From NCBI GenBank assembly GCA_002314195.1, contig DCCQ01000056.1, positions 1 to 20,972 on the forward strand: DNA of 20,972 nucleotides, read 5' to 3'. This document shows positions 8,554 to 15,904 of this stretch, one piece after another. Within the stretch, counting starts at the first letter, position 1. Each line of letters begins with the position of its first letter. The notes below the pieces were generated by a model, which searched no databases, was not told the origin of the DNA, and worked only from the letters and a program-made list of their open reading frames with translations. A program made the translations under genes and the position numbers. Origin of the DNA: Bacteroidales bacterium UBA1077. Its GTDB lineage: Bacteria > Bacteroidota > Bacteroidia > Bacteroidales > UBA932.

Positions 8554-10044
8554 ATGAAAATCAAATACATTTTAATCGCAACCGCAACTGCGGCATTGGT
8601 TCTCTCCTCATGTTCTGATTTCCTGTCCGAAGCATCGCAGGACGAAGTCAGACCTAAGAATGCAAGTGACTACAAAGAACTCATCGCTGGAGAAATCTAC
8701 GAAAAGATGAATGAATCCAGCACGGTAAACTCGTGGCTGGACATAATGACTGACGACTGCGAGGAACTCGCAAAAAAAGCCTCCACATTGGCGCCGGACA
8801 AGAGAACAGCCGGTTTTGGCTACTACACATGGCAGCAAGAGCCTGAGAGGCAGCGCGAAGGGGTTCTGAATAGTGATGCATCTTGGGGTACCTACTACCA
8901 CCAGATACTGGTTTGCAACATGATTCTGAACGACATAGACAAGTTGGACGGAACCGATTCAGAAAAGGCTGGAGTGAAGGCCGAAGCCTACATGATCAAA
9001 GCATTCGCATACTACATGCTTGTCAATCTGTACGGAGAGCCATACGATCCACAGACAGCAGCCAAGGCGGCCGGAGTCCCTATCAATGACTTAGTCGGAG
9101 CAGAGAACAAAAAATTCCAGCGTGAAAGCGTCCAGACAGTCTACGACCTTATTCTTGAATATGGAGAGAACGCCTTGAAGCTGTTTAAGATCAGCGACAG
9201 CGGAGAATCCGTCTTCAGATGGAACGAAGCGGCAGCTGATGTGTTCCTTTCAAGAGTCTGTCTCTACATGCAGAGGTGGGATAAGGCTGCTGAATATGCA
9301 AATGAAGCCCTTGCAATTAAAGGCGATGTTTGGGATCTTAACCGCAAAGCCACGGATGACGCGTCTGCCGGGGACTACATGGACAGGTTGTTCACTTCCA
9401 GAAATCCAGAGATCCTCTTTTCCTACGGTTACTCTACAGAAATATTCTCCGCGGAAGGTGCGGGAAGTTGCTATCCACCGTCCAAAGCCTTACTCGCAAT
9501 GTATGAGGACGGAGACCTGAGAGGAGGAAGAAACGGAATGTATATCAGATATTTGGGATCATTTTTCAGTGGCAAGAAATATGCTCCGTTCAAATCATTC
9601 ATGACTTCGTACACATCCAGATACGGCAATGCGATCAGGACAGTGGAGGCATACCTGAACAGAGCGGAAGCATATTCACACATTGACGGGAAAGCACAGG
9701 ATGCCATAAAGGATCTGGAAACTATCAGGCGGAACAGATTCACCGCAGCAAAGTACAAGCCTCTTGAAGCCACAACTCAAGAGAGCGTCGTTCAGGCGGT
9801 GAGGGATGAAAGGAGACGTGAACTCTGCTTCGAACGCCAAAGGTGGTTCGATCTAAGAAGATGGGGACGTCCATCAATCACTCACACCTACACTCCGGAT
9901 TTGAAGAAACCTAATGAGACAGAGACTTACGTCCTTCAAGAGAATGACCCTGCCTACACTCTTCCTGTTCCAAAGGAAGTGCTTGAGATGGAGCCGGATC
10001 TTACTGACATCAAAAGACCGGAGAGGAACCCTCAAAACCAATAA
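8554..10044 (+). CDS. SusD/RagB-family surface lipoprotein
   Basis: Substrate-binding lipoprotein that caps the SusC-like barrel at the cell surface, 496 residues. The signal peptide ends in a lipobox (LVLSSC, Cys20) followed by SDFLSEAS, the usual SusD start after the lipid anchor. The N-terminal SusD-like region includes AEAYMIKAFAYYMLVNLYG. The C-terminal SusD/RagB domain includes YLNRAEAYSHI and DERRRELCFERQRWFDLRRWG (about 416-436), a strong family signature, and ends with PVPKEVLEMEP. Helical TPR-like pairs fit the known fold. It lies 11 nt after the SusC gene and 11 nt before the next lipoprotein gene, so it is translated from the same transcript. The ligand cannot be read from the sequence. 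Confidence 0.95.
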   Translation: MKIKYILIATATAALVLSSCSDFLSEASQDEVRPKNASDYKELIAGEIYEKMNESSTVNSWLDIMTDDCEELAKKASTLAPDKRTAGFGYYTWQQEPERQREGVLNSDASWGTYYHQILVCNMILNDIDKLDGTDSEKAGVKAEAYMIKAFAYYMLVNLYGEPYDPQTAAKAAGVPINDLVGAENKKFQRESVQTVYDLILEYGENALKLFKISDSGESVFRWNEAAADVFLSRVCLYMQRWDKAAEYANEALAIKGDVWDLNRKATDDASAGDYMDRLFTSRNPEILFSYGYSTEIFSAEGAGSCYPPSKALLAMYEDGDLRGGRNGMYIRYLGSFFSGKKYAPFKSFMTSYTSRYGNAIRTVEAYLNRAEAYSHIDGKAQDAIKDLETIRRNRFTAAKYKPLEATTQESVVQAVRDERRRELCFERQRWFDLRRWGRPSITHTYTPDLKKPNETETYVLQENDPAYTLPVPKEVLEMEPDLTDIKRPERNPQNQ

Positions 10045-10055
10045 AAACCAGAGCA

Positions 10056-10928
10056 ATGAAATCAACTGATATTTTGACATTCATAGCATTGGCAGCAATG
10101 CTGATGTCCTGTTACAAAGAGGCTCCCATTCATTCTGAACGTGGAGAGTCGCCCTATAAGGTTGAAGATAGTTCAGACCCGTCACTACATTACATCTACG
10201 AATTCAACCAGAAGACGGGAGTATACATCCTTACTGAATATTCCGATGTGGATTTCAAGTGGGACATCGCGTCCGAATCCAACAATAATCTGGTAAGAAT
10301 CAAACCAGAAGTGCTTGAGGATGCGATAGGCTATGTAAAATCAGTTCTCACAGAGGTTTATCCAGAGGAGTTCGCAAAGAAGTTCTTCCCTCTGAAAGTT
10401 CTCCTAGCCGACTCAATCAAAGTTGATTACGGCTCAGAAGATGCGGTTGTGGGTTCTGGCAGAAGTTACATTGCCTTAGGTGGAATCCGCAAGGAAAACC
10501 TGCCCAAAGATGATGGTCAACTGAGGGAAGCCAGAGGCGAAATCAATGGGTATCTCTGGGGAAACATAATCTATTCCAACAATTTGATGACAATTCCCGA
10601 AGGGTTCTTCTCTCCGGGAGAAGATTACTATGGAGTGTCTTTCGAGATGGAAGAATTCAAAGATTATAAAGACGACCCTGAATACCCAAGAAAAATCGGA
10701 TTCTGGCGGTATGACCCGGACGGTTTCTATCCTCACATAAACCCAAGCCGGGAACTTGATGTCTCTGACTTCGTCAGGATGATCATCACACATTCTTCCG
10801 TACAGATGGAAAAAGAAATGGATGGTTTTGAAAACCTTAGGATAAAGTACGATCTTCTTATAAGGGCTGTAAAGGAGTCATGCGGAGTGGATCTTCAGGC
10901 CATCGGAGACAAGTATTCAAAAGAATAA
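10056..10928 (+). CDS. Lipoprotein resembling the Mx1 zinc metallopeptidase family, zinc motif missing
   Basis: A 290-residue lipoprotein, lipobox LMSC with Cys19, probably surface or periplasmic. From memory it resembles the Bacteroidota putative zinc-binding metallopeptidase family (Peptidase_Mx1) often found after SusD genes. Shared segments would be LKVLLADSIK, VGSGRSYIALGGI, TIPEGFF, the DVSDFVRMIITHS stretch and the end RIKYDLLIRAVKESCGVDLQAI. Where active members have HHEFAH, this one reads NGYLWG (164-169), so both His and the Glu of HExxH are absent, and I see no HExxH elsewhere. It could be a pseudoenzyme that binds peptide or the neighbouring protease. It sits between the SusD and protease genes with 11-nt gaps on both sides. 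The family assignment is tentative; an unrelated lipoprotein family is the alternative. Confidence 0.55.
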   Translation: MKSTDILTFIALAAMLMSCYKEAPIHSERGESPYKVEDSSDPSLHYIYEFNQKTGVYILTEYSDVDFKWDIASESNNNLVRIKPEVLEDAIGYVKSVLTEVYPEEFAKKFFPLKVLLADSIKVDYGSEDAVVGSGRSYIALGGIRKENLPKDDGQLREARGEINGYLWGNIIYSNNLMTIPEGFFSPGEDYYGVSFEMEEFKDYKDDPEYPRKIGFWRYDPDGFYPHINPSRELDVSDFVRMIITHSSVQMEKEMDGFENLRIKYDLLIRAVKESCGVDLQAIGDKYSKE

Positions 10929-10939
10929 TTTCAACATAA

Positions 10940-13531
10940 ATGAAAAGTACCTTTATCAAATTTTTGATAGCGAGTGGCATGGCGATGCTCGCTATACCCA
11001 TGAGCGGCTCAGCGCAACCTTCATTGGCCAACATTCTGAAGGACGCTGCCTCAAAGAAAGAGAGTTCTGACACTACAAAAGCTGACAAAACCGGCAAAAA
11101 AAGTTATGACAAAGTCATCACTTCAGAGGCCAAAACAGCCAAAGGAGTGATGGACATCCACAAAGTCAAAGGAACCTATTACCTTGAAATCCCTTTCAAT
11201 CTCATGGGCAAACCTTTTCTTCTCGCGACCAAGGTTTCTTCAACCAGCGACAATTCTGATGTGATCGCAGGCCAAATGCCCAACGATCCAAAACTTGTTG
11301 AATGGAGTTGCGATGAGGACAAGGTCTTCCTTCTTGATGGAACCGTAAAAGCGACTTGTGACACTTCGGAGGCGATATCTAAAGGGTTTGAGTTGAATTA
11401 TATGAAGCCAGTCATGAAGGCATTCGACATCAAGGCTGTGAATCCAGATTCCACGGGAGTGGTGATTGACGTTTCCAAATTCTTCTGCAGTGATGAGGAA
11501 TATATGTCCCCATTCATTCCGTCAAGTCCCTTCGACGGGTTGTTCGGAATAAGCAGGAAGAAGGGGACATTCAAATCGGACATGTCTTCTATTCTGGATT
11601 TCAAGGCTTTTCCAAAGAACATTGTATTCCGTACGAGAATGGTCTACACCGTATCCTCCTCACCTTTCACGGCAGTGGTAACAGTGTCAATGATCCAATT
11701 GCCCGACCAACCTATGCGTCCAAGATTGGCCGACCACCGCATCGGGTACTTTGCCGACAGACACATCGAGTACACGGAGAAAACAGACAGAAGCGAGAAA
11801 ATCAGTTATATAACTCGTTGGAACATAGCTCCGAAGCCAGGAGACCTTGAAAAGTACAAGGCTGGCGCCCTCGTTGAGCCAGCCAAGCCGATTGTATATT
11901 ACATAGATGACGCTTTCCCGGCGGAATGGAGGCCTTACCTCAAGGAAGGCATCGAGGATTGGCAGAAAGCTTTCGAAGCCATTGGATTCAAGAACGCGAT
12001 AGTCGCCAAGGATTACCCTAAGGATGACCCGGATTTCAACCCAGATGACATCCGTTTCTCCTGTTTAAGGTATGCCTCGACAAGAGTGGCTAACGCGATG
12101 GGACCATCATGGACCGACCCTCGGTCCGGTGAGATCATCAACGGATCTGTCTATTTCTACCACGATGTCCTGAAACTGCTTCACAACTGGAGCTTCATCC
12201 AGACATCCACTGTAGAGCCTGCCTCAAGAAAGGAAGTCTACAGCGCGGAACAGATGGGACCGCTGCTTCGCTACCTCGTGGTCCACGAAATTGGCCATAC
12301 GCTTGGTCTCATGCATAACATGAGGTCTTCGTACGCCTATCCTGTGGATTCTCTCCGCAGTAAGACATTCACTGACAAGTACGGCACGACTCCTTCAGTG
12401 ATGGACTATGCAAGATACAATTATGTGGCTCAACCTGGTGACGGAGTGACTTGGCTTCTTCCTCCAAGGCTTGGTGTCTACGACTACTTCGCAATCAGCT
12501 GGGGCTACAAGCCAATTTTCACCGCCAAGACACCGAAAGATGAAAAGCCTGTCCTCAACGAATGGATCAAGGCACATGCGGACGATCCTATGTACTGGTA
12601 CGGCGAGCAGGAATTCCTGACTTCCGTTGACCCGGCCGCTCAGACAGAATCTCTTGGGGATGACGCGGTCAAAGCCAGCGAGTACGGAATCAGAAATCTT
12701 AAGATAATAATGAAGAATCTGAATGACTGGACGAAAAGGGATGGAGAGAGTTATGAATATACTAAAGAGATGTACGAAGAAGTGCTGAAGCAGTTCAACC
12801 GCTACATGTCGCACGTGCTGAAATACATCGGTGGCAACTTCCTTCTGTACCCTGTGCACGGTGACGGCAAGCAGGCATTCGAGCCAGTTTCAAAGGAAAA
12901 ACAAAAAGAGGCCCTCGATTTCATCTATGCCCAAGCCACCGGAATGTCAGAATGGCTTCAGGATCCGAAGATTCTCAGGCAATTCGATCCATCCAACCCT
13001 CTTGTCAACGATCTTCAGGCCGCCTATGTCAGAAACCTTTTGGGAGTCTACCCGAAAGTAGGCTATACCTCCAGGCTATCTGACGATCCTTACACCGTCG
13101 AGGAATATATCGATGACGTCTATGATCTCGTGTTCGGAAAAAGCATTGACGGAAAGACGCTGACCCTCTCGGACAGGAACATGGAATATGCATTCGTCTA
13201 CACCCTGTTCAACAATCTTGGCATGCTCAAATCTCCTGCAAGCGAAAAGAAGTTCGCGTCGGATGACATATTCGCTTATGGCATGCTTGCGGAGGATGAA
13301 GACATCTGGCCTTGCCAGCATATCGGATGTGGCCACACACACAACGGGCAGGACAACCTTACAATAGCTCGCAGGGAATCAGACATCAAGATCCAAGGAA
13401 AATCAGTGTTTTATTCCACTCTGCTGAAAATCCAGCGCATAGTCAACAAAAGAGCCTCCTCCGCAAAAGGTGAAGACAAGGCTCATTACAAGTTCCTGGC
13501 TCACGAAATCAACAAGGAACTGGCAGAATAA
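10940..13531 (+). CDS. Secreted zinc-dependent metalloprotease (DUF5117/DUF4953 type)
   Basis: Large exported metalloprotease of 863 residues. A signal peptide (cleavage near Ala25-Gln26) is followed by a Ser/Lys/Thr-rich linker and a long beta-rich region (about 60-300) typical of DUF5118/DUF5117. The catalytic domain carries HEIGHTLGLMH at 449-459, the extended metzincin motif with His449, Glu450, His453 and His459. A Met-turn candidate lies at SVMDY with Met488. These residues should hold the zinc and catalyse peptide-bond hydrolysis. Length fits the family. Near the C terminus is a Cys/His cluster (Cys792, His794, Cys797, His799, His801) that I do not recall from the family. Last gene of the SusCD operon, 11 nt after the lipoprotein gene and just before a hairpin terminator. 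It probably acts in the periplasm or at the cell surface on proteins handled by the SusCD pair. Confidence 0.88.
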   Translation: MKSTFIKFLIASGMAMLAIPMSGSAQPSLANILKDAASKKESSDTTKADKTGKKSYDKVITSEAKTAKGVMDIHKVKGTYYLEIPFNLMGKPFLLATKVSSTSDNSDVIAGQMPNDPKLVEWSCDEDKVFLLDGTVKATCDTSEAISKGFELNYMKPVMKAFDIKAVNPDSTGVVIDVSKFFCSDEEYMSPFIPSSPFDGLFGISRKKGTFKSDMSSILDFKAFPKNIVFRTRMVYTVSSSPFTAVVTVSMIQLPDQPMRPRLADHRIGYFADRHIEYTEKTDRSEKISYITRWNIAPKPGDLEKYKAGALVEPAKPIVYYIDDAFPAEWRPYLKEGIEDWQKAFEAIGFKNAIVAKDYPKDDPDFNPDDIRFSCLRYASTRVANAMGPSWTDPRSGEIINGSVYFYHDVLKLLHNWSFIQTSTVEPASRKEVYSAEQMGPLLRYLVVHEIGHTLGLMHNMRSSYAYPVDSLRSKTFTDKYGTTPSVMDYARYNYVAQPGDGVTWLLPPRLGVYDYFAISWGYKPIFTAKTPKDEKPVLNEWIKAHADDPMYWYGEQEFLTSVDPAAQTESLGDDAVKASEYGIRNLKIIMKNLNDWTKRDGESYEYTKEMYEEVLKQFNRYMSHVLKYIGGNFLLYPVHGDGKQAFEPVSKEKQKEALDFIYAQATGMSEWLQDPKILRQFDPSNPLVNDLQAAYVRNLLGVYPKVGYTSRLSDDPYTVEEYIDDVYDLVFGKSIDGKTLTLSDRNMEYAFVYTLFNNLGMLKSPASEKKFASDDIFAYGMLAEDEDIWPCQHIGCGHTHNGQDNLTIARRESDIKIQGKSVFYSTLLKIQRIVNKRASSAKGEDKAHYKFLAHEINKELAE

Positions 13532-13553
13532 CATTATTCGCCATAATTCACAT

Positions 13554-13592
13554 AGTTCCTGGATCGCAGCCGCGCGGTCCGGGAACTTTTTG
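13554..13592 (+). terminator. Rho-independent terminator after the protease gene
   Basis: The arms 13554-13567 and 13574-13587 form a 14-bp stem with two G-T wobbles around a 6-nt loop (AGCCGC), followed by a T run (13587-13591). It lies 22 nt after the protease stop and ends the SusCD-protease operon. The -7 box of the next gene begins right after it. Confidence 0.8.
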
Positions 13593-13600
13593 TATATTTG
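13593..13600 (+). promoter_or_regulatory. -7 promoter element before the tandem esterase gene
   Basis: TATATTTG matches TAnnTTTG exactly and is followed by a leader of about 85 nt to the ATG at 13692. No TTG is found 19-21 nt upstream, because that region is the terminator stem, so the promoter may be weak or need an activator. The leader holds a short inverted repeat (GCCAATTTGGC) and nothing else clear. Confidence 0.45.
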
Positions 13601-13691
13601 CAAAACGCACATTCAAGTAAAGGAAAGTTGTCGCCAATTTGGCAAACATAATTGACGTTTAGCGGTTTACGCTTATAATCAAAAATACGGA

Positions 13692-15794
13692 ATGAAAAAA
13701 ACAACTCTTTTAGCAGTCTTACTTGCCGCAATGGTCTGCGCCGGAACGTCTGCGTCCGCACAGAGAAAAACAAAGAAAAACCAATTGGTTCTCGACGGGA
13801 CGGTGGTCAATGTCAATCCGTTGGCAAGGACATCACCGGTCGAGGAAAAGTTGAAGGCCAAAAACACTCCGGGGATTGAATATGCTCCCACAAAGACCGT
13901 CTATCTCTATCCTAAGGGACAGGGAACGGATCAGGGAATAGTCGAAAACGGTGTGACCGTGACCCAAGGACCGCTTGTGTCCAACGGGCTCGAAGGTCCG
14001 GAAAAAGCCGGAGGCTGGGGCTTCATCACCAATGTGACCGACAGTGCGCGTATCGACATATTCATGCCTGAGAAACCGAACGGGCAGATGGTCATCGCTT
14101 GTCCAGGCGGCGGGTACTCAGGCCTTTCCACTTGGAATGAAGGAACTTATGTAGCGAAATGGCTGAATGACAGAAACATCGCTTGCGCTGTACTGAAATA
14201 CCGCCTGCCAAACGGACACCGTCAGGTTCCACTGCAGGACGTGCACAACGCCTTCCGTTATTGCAGGCACCATTCAGAGGAATGGGGCATCAGGCAGATC
14301 GGTGTGATGGGATTCTCAGCCGGAGGTCACCTTGCAAGCACAGCGGAAACGATGTACGTGGACTCCACGACAAGGCCGGACTTCGCGGTTCTCATCTACC
14401 CTGTCATCATTATGGACGAGAACGCCACCCACAAAGGCTCCGTGGACAATCTTCTCGGCAGCGAGGCATCGTGGACATCCAGAGAGGACAAGACGTTCGA
14501 CAATTGGTACAAAGGTCTTTATGAATATGACGGGCTGAAAAGGATGTACACCACCTACCGTGATGTCACTCCAACCACTCCCCCGACATTCATCGGGGTG
14601 AGCACCTACGACAAGACCGTTCCGGTTGTCAGTTCAGTGAAGTTCTACCAGGCTCTTGTCAGGAACAAGGTTCCGGCGGAATTCCACGTCTATCCTCAAG
14701 GCGGTCACGGCTGGGGGTTCACGGATCTGAGCATCGGTCTTGACCCTAAGGTCTGCAAGGACAACCTCGGTTCCTGTAGGCCGGAGTTCTCTGCCGCATT
14801 GGAAAGATGGCTCGGTCAGCAACTTGAAAGCGTGAACGGCAAGAAAGAGTTGCCGAAAGTCGCCCGGGAGCAGTTCACCCGCAAGCCGGACAAGGTTGTC
14901 TACCTCTATCCTGAAGGTCAGAATGTAGACAAGGGCATCGAAGGCATTACCATCGGTCCAGGCGAGAGCAACGGCTGTACAAAGAAAGAGGAACTTACAA
15001 AGGACATGAATCTTAAGTTCACGGGGGACAGCGCGAGGTTCGAGTTATACCTGGCTAAGAATCCTAACGGCAAGATGGTCATCATCTGTCCGGGCGGTGC
15101 ATATTGGTTCACGGCTTATGTGCATGAAGGTCAATATGCCGCCGAATGGCTCAACAGTCAGGGAATCAGCGCTGCCGTCTTGAAGTACCGTCTGCCTTAC
15201 GGTCACTGGAACGTGCCATTGAACGATGTGCAGAACGTGTTCCGCTACTGCCGTCACTACGCTCCGGAGTGGGGAGTGACACAGATCGGTGTGATGGGAT
15301 TCTCGGCTGGAGGACATCTTGCCGCCACCGCCTCAACACAGTACATCGATGCCGTGACAAGGCCTGATTTCTCAATTCTTGTCTATCCGGTCATCTCCTC
15401 CGAGCCTGGAGTCGGCCATGAGGGAAGTTTCAACAACCTTATCGGCACAGAGAAAGGCTGGTACAACAGAAAGGGCAAGGACTTCGAGACTTGGGACGAG
15501 GGCAAGAGAAAGTACGAGGTCCTCAAGGAAAGATATTCATTGGACAAGCAGGTCAGCACCGACACGCCGAAGACATTCATCATATTCAGTTCCAATGATT
15601 ACGGTGTGCCGCCGGAGAACGAGGTGCGCTACTTCAACGCCCTCGTGAAGAACGGGGTGCCTTGCGAGATGCACGCCTTCCCTGGCGGTGGCCACGGCTA
15701 CGGTTTCAGCAACGTCAAGTACGGCAGCGACGCTATTCAGGAATATAGAAACGACTTCCTCGCCTCGATGGCCCGCTTCCTCAGGGAGCTTTAG
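13692..15794 (+). CDS. Secreted tandem alpha/beta-hydrolase (esterase) with two catalytic domains
   Basis: Exported protein of 700 residues with a signal peptide (cleavage near Ala23-Gln24) and two homologous alpha/beta-hydrolase domains (about 60-380 and 395-700) of the esterase/acetylxylan-esterase-like group. Each copy carries an oxyanion-type segment (CPGGGY, CPGGAY), AVLKYRLPNGH or AVLKYRLPYGH, and the nucleophile motif GFSAGGHLA. Likely catalytic sets are Ser209, Asp307, His339 in copy 1 and Ser538, Asp636, His668 in copy 2, so both look active. The family removes acetyl or other acyl groups from carbohydrates or small esters; the substrate here is unknown. Single-domain members are about 300 residues, so this is a duplication and fusion. 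The gene has its own promoter element and terminator and is not part of the protease operon. Confidence 0.88.
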   Translation: MKKTTLLAVLLAAMVCAGTSASAQRKTKKNQLVLDGTVVNVNPLARTSPVEEKLKAKNTPGIEYAPTKTVYLYPKGQGTDQGIVENGVTVTQGPLVSNGLEGPEKAGGWGFITNVTDSARIDIFMPEKPNGQMVIACPGGGYSGLSTWNEGTYVAKWLNDRNIACAVLKYRLPNGHRQVPLQDVHNAFRYCRHHSEEWGIRQIGVMGFSAGGHLASTAETMYVDSTTRPDFAVLIYPVIIMDENATHKGSVDNLLGSEASWTSREDKTFDNWYKGLYEYDGLKRMYTTYRDVTPTTPPTFIGVSTYDKTVPVVSSVKFYQALVRNKVPAEFHVYPQGGHGWGFTDLSIGLDPKVCKDNLGSCRPEFSAALERWLGQQLESVNGKKELPKVAREQFTRKPDKVVYLYPEGQNVDKGIEGITIGPGESNGCTKKEELTKDMNLKFTGDSARFELYLAKNPNGKMVIICPGGAYWFTAYVHEGQYAAEWLNSQGISAAVLKYRLPYGHWNVPLNDVQNVFRYCRHYAPEWGVTQIGVMGFSAGGHLAATASTQYIDAVTRPDFSILVYPVISSEPGVGHEGSFNNLIGTEKGWYNRKGKDFETWDEGKRKYEVLKERYSLDKQVSTDTPKTFIIFSSNDYGVPPENEVRYFNALVKNGVPCEMHAFPGGGHGYGFSNVKYGSDAIQEYRNDFLASMARFLREL

Positions 15795-15832
15795 CAGCGG
15801 TCGCTTCAAAATCACGATAACAAACAAAATAA

Positions 15833-15864
15833 AGCCATCCTCAAATCGGGGATGGCTCTTTTTT
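15833..15864. terminator. Terminator between convergent esterase and M16 peptidase genes
   Basis: AGCCATCC (15833-15840) pairs with GGATGGCT (15850-15857), extendable by a T-G and a C-G pair, leaving a 5-nt loop. Six T follow at 15859-15864, as expected for the + strand esterase transcript. On the - strand the stem is followed by TTATTTTG, a weaker T run, so the same hairpin may also stop the M16 transcript. Confidence 0.8.
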
Positions 15865-15904
15865 ATAACCAGACGGAATGTCCGTGAATATATTCATAAA
15901 ACCA

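Noticed and set aside
13652..13679. TTGACG, 16-nt spacer and TATAAT before the tandem esterase gene, resembling an E. coli sigma-70 promoter
   Set aside because: Bacteroidota housekeeping promoters use TTTG/TAnnTTTG rather than this form, and a matching -7 box exists upstream at 13593-13600; likely chance in an AT-rich leader.
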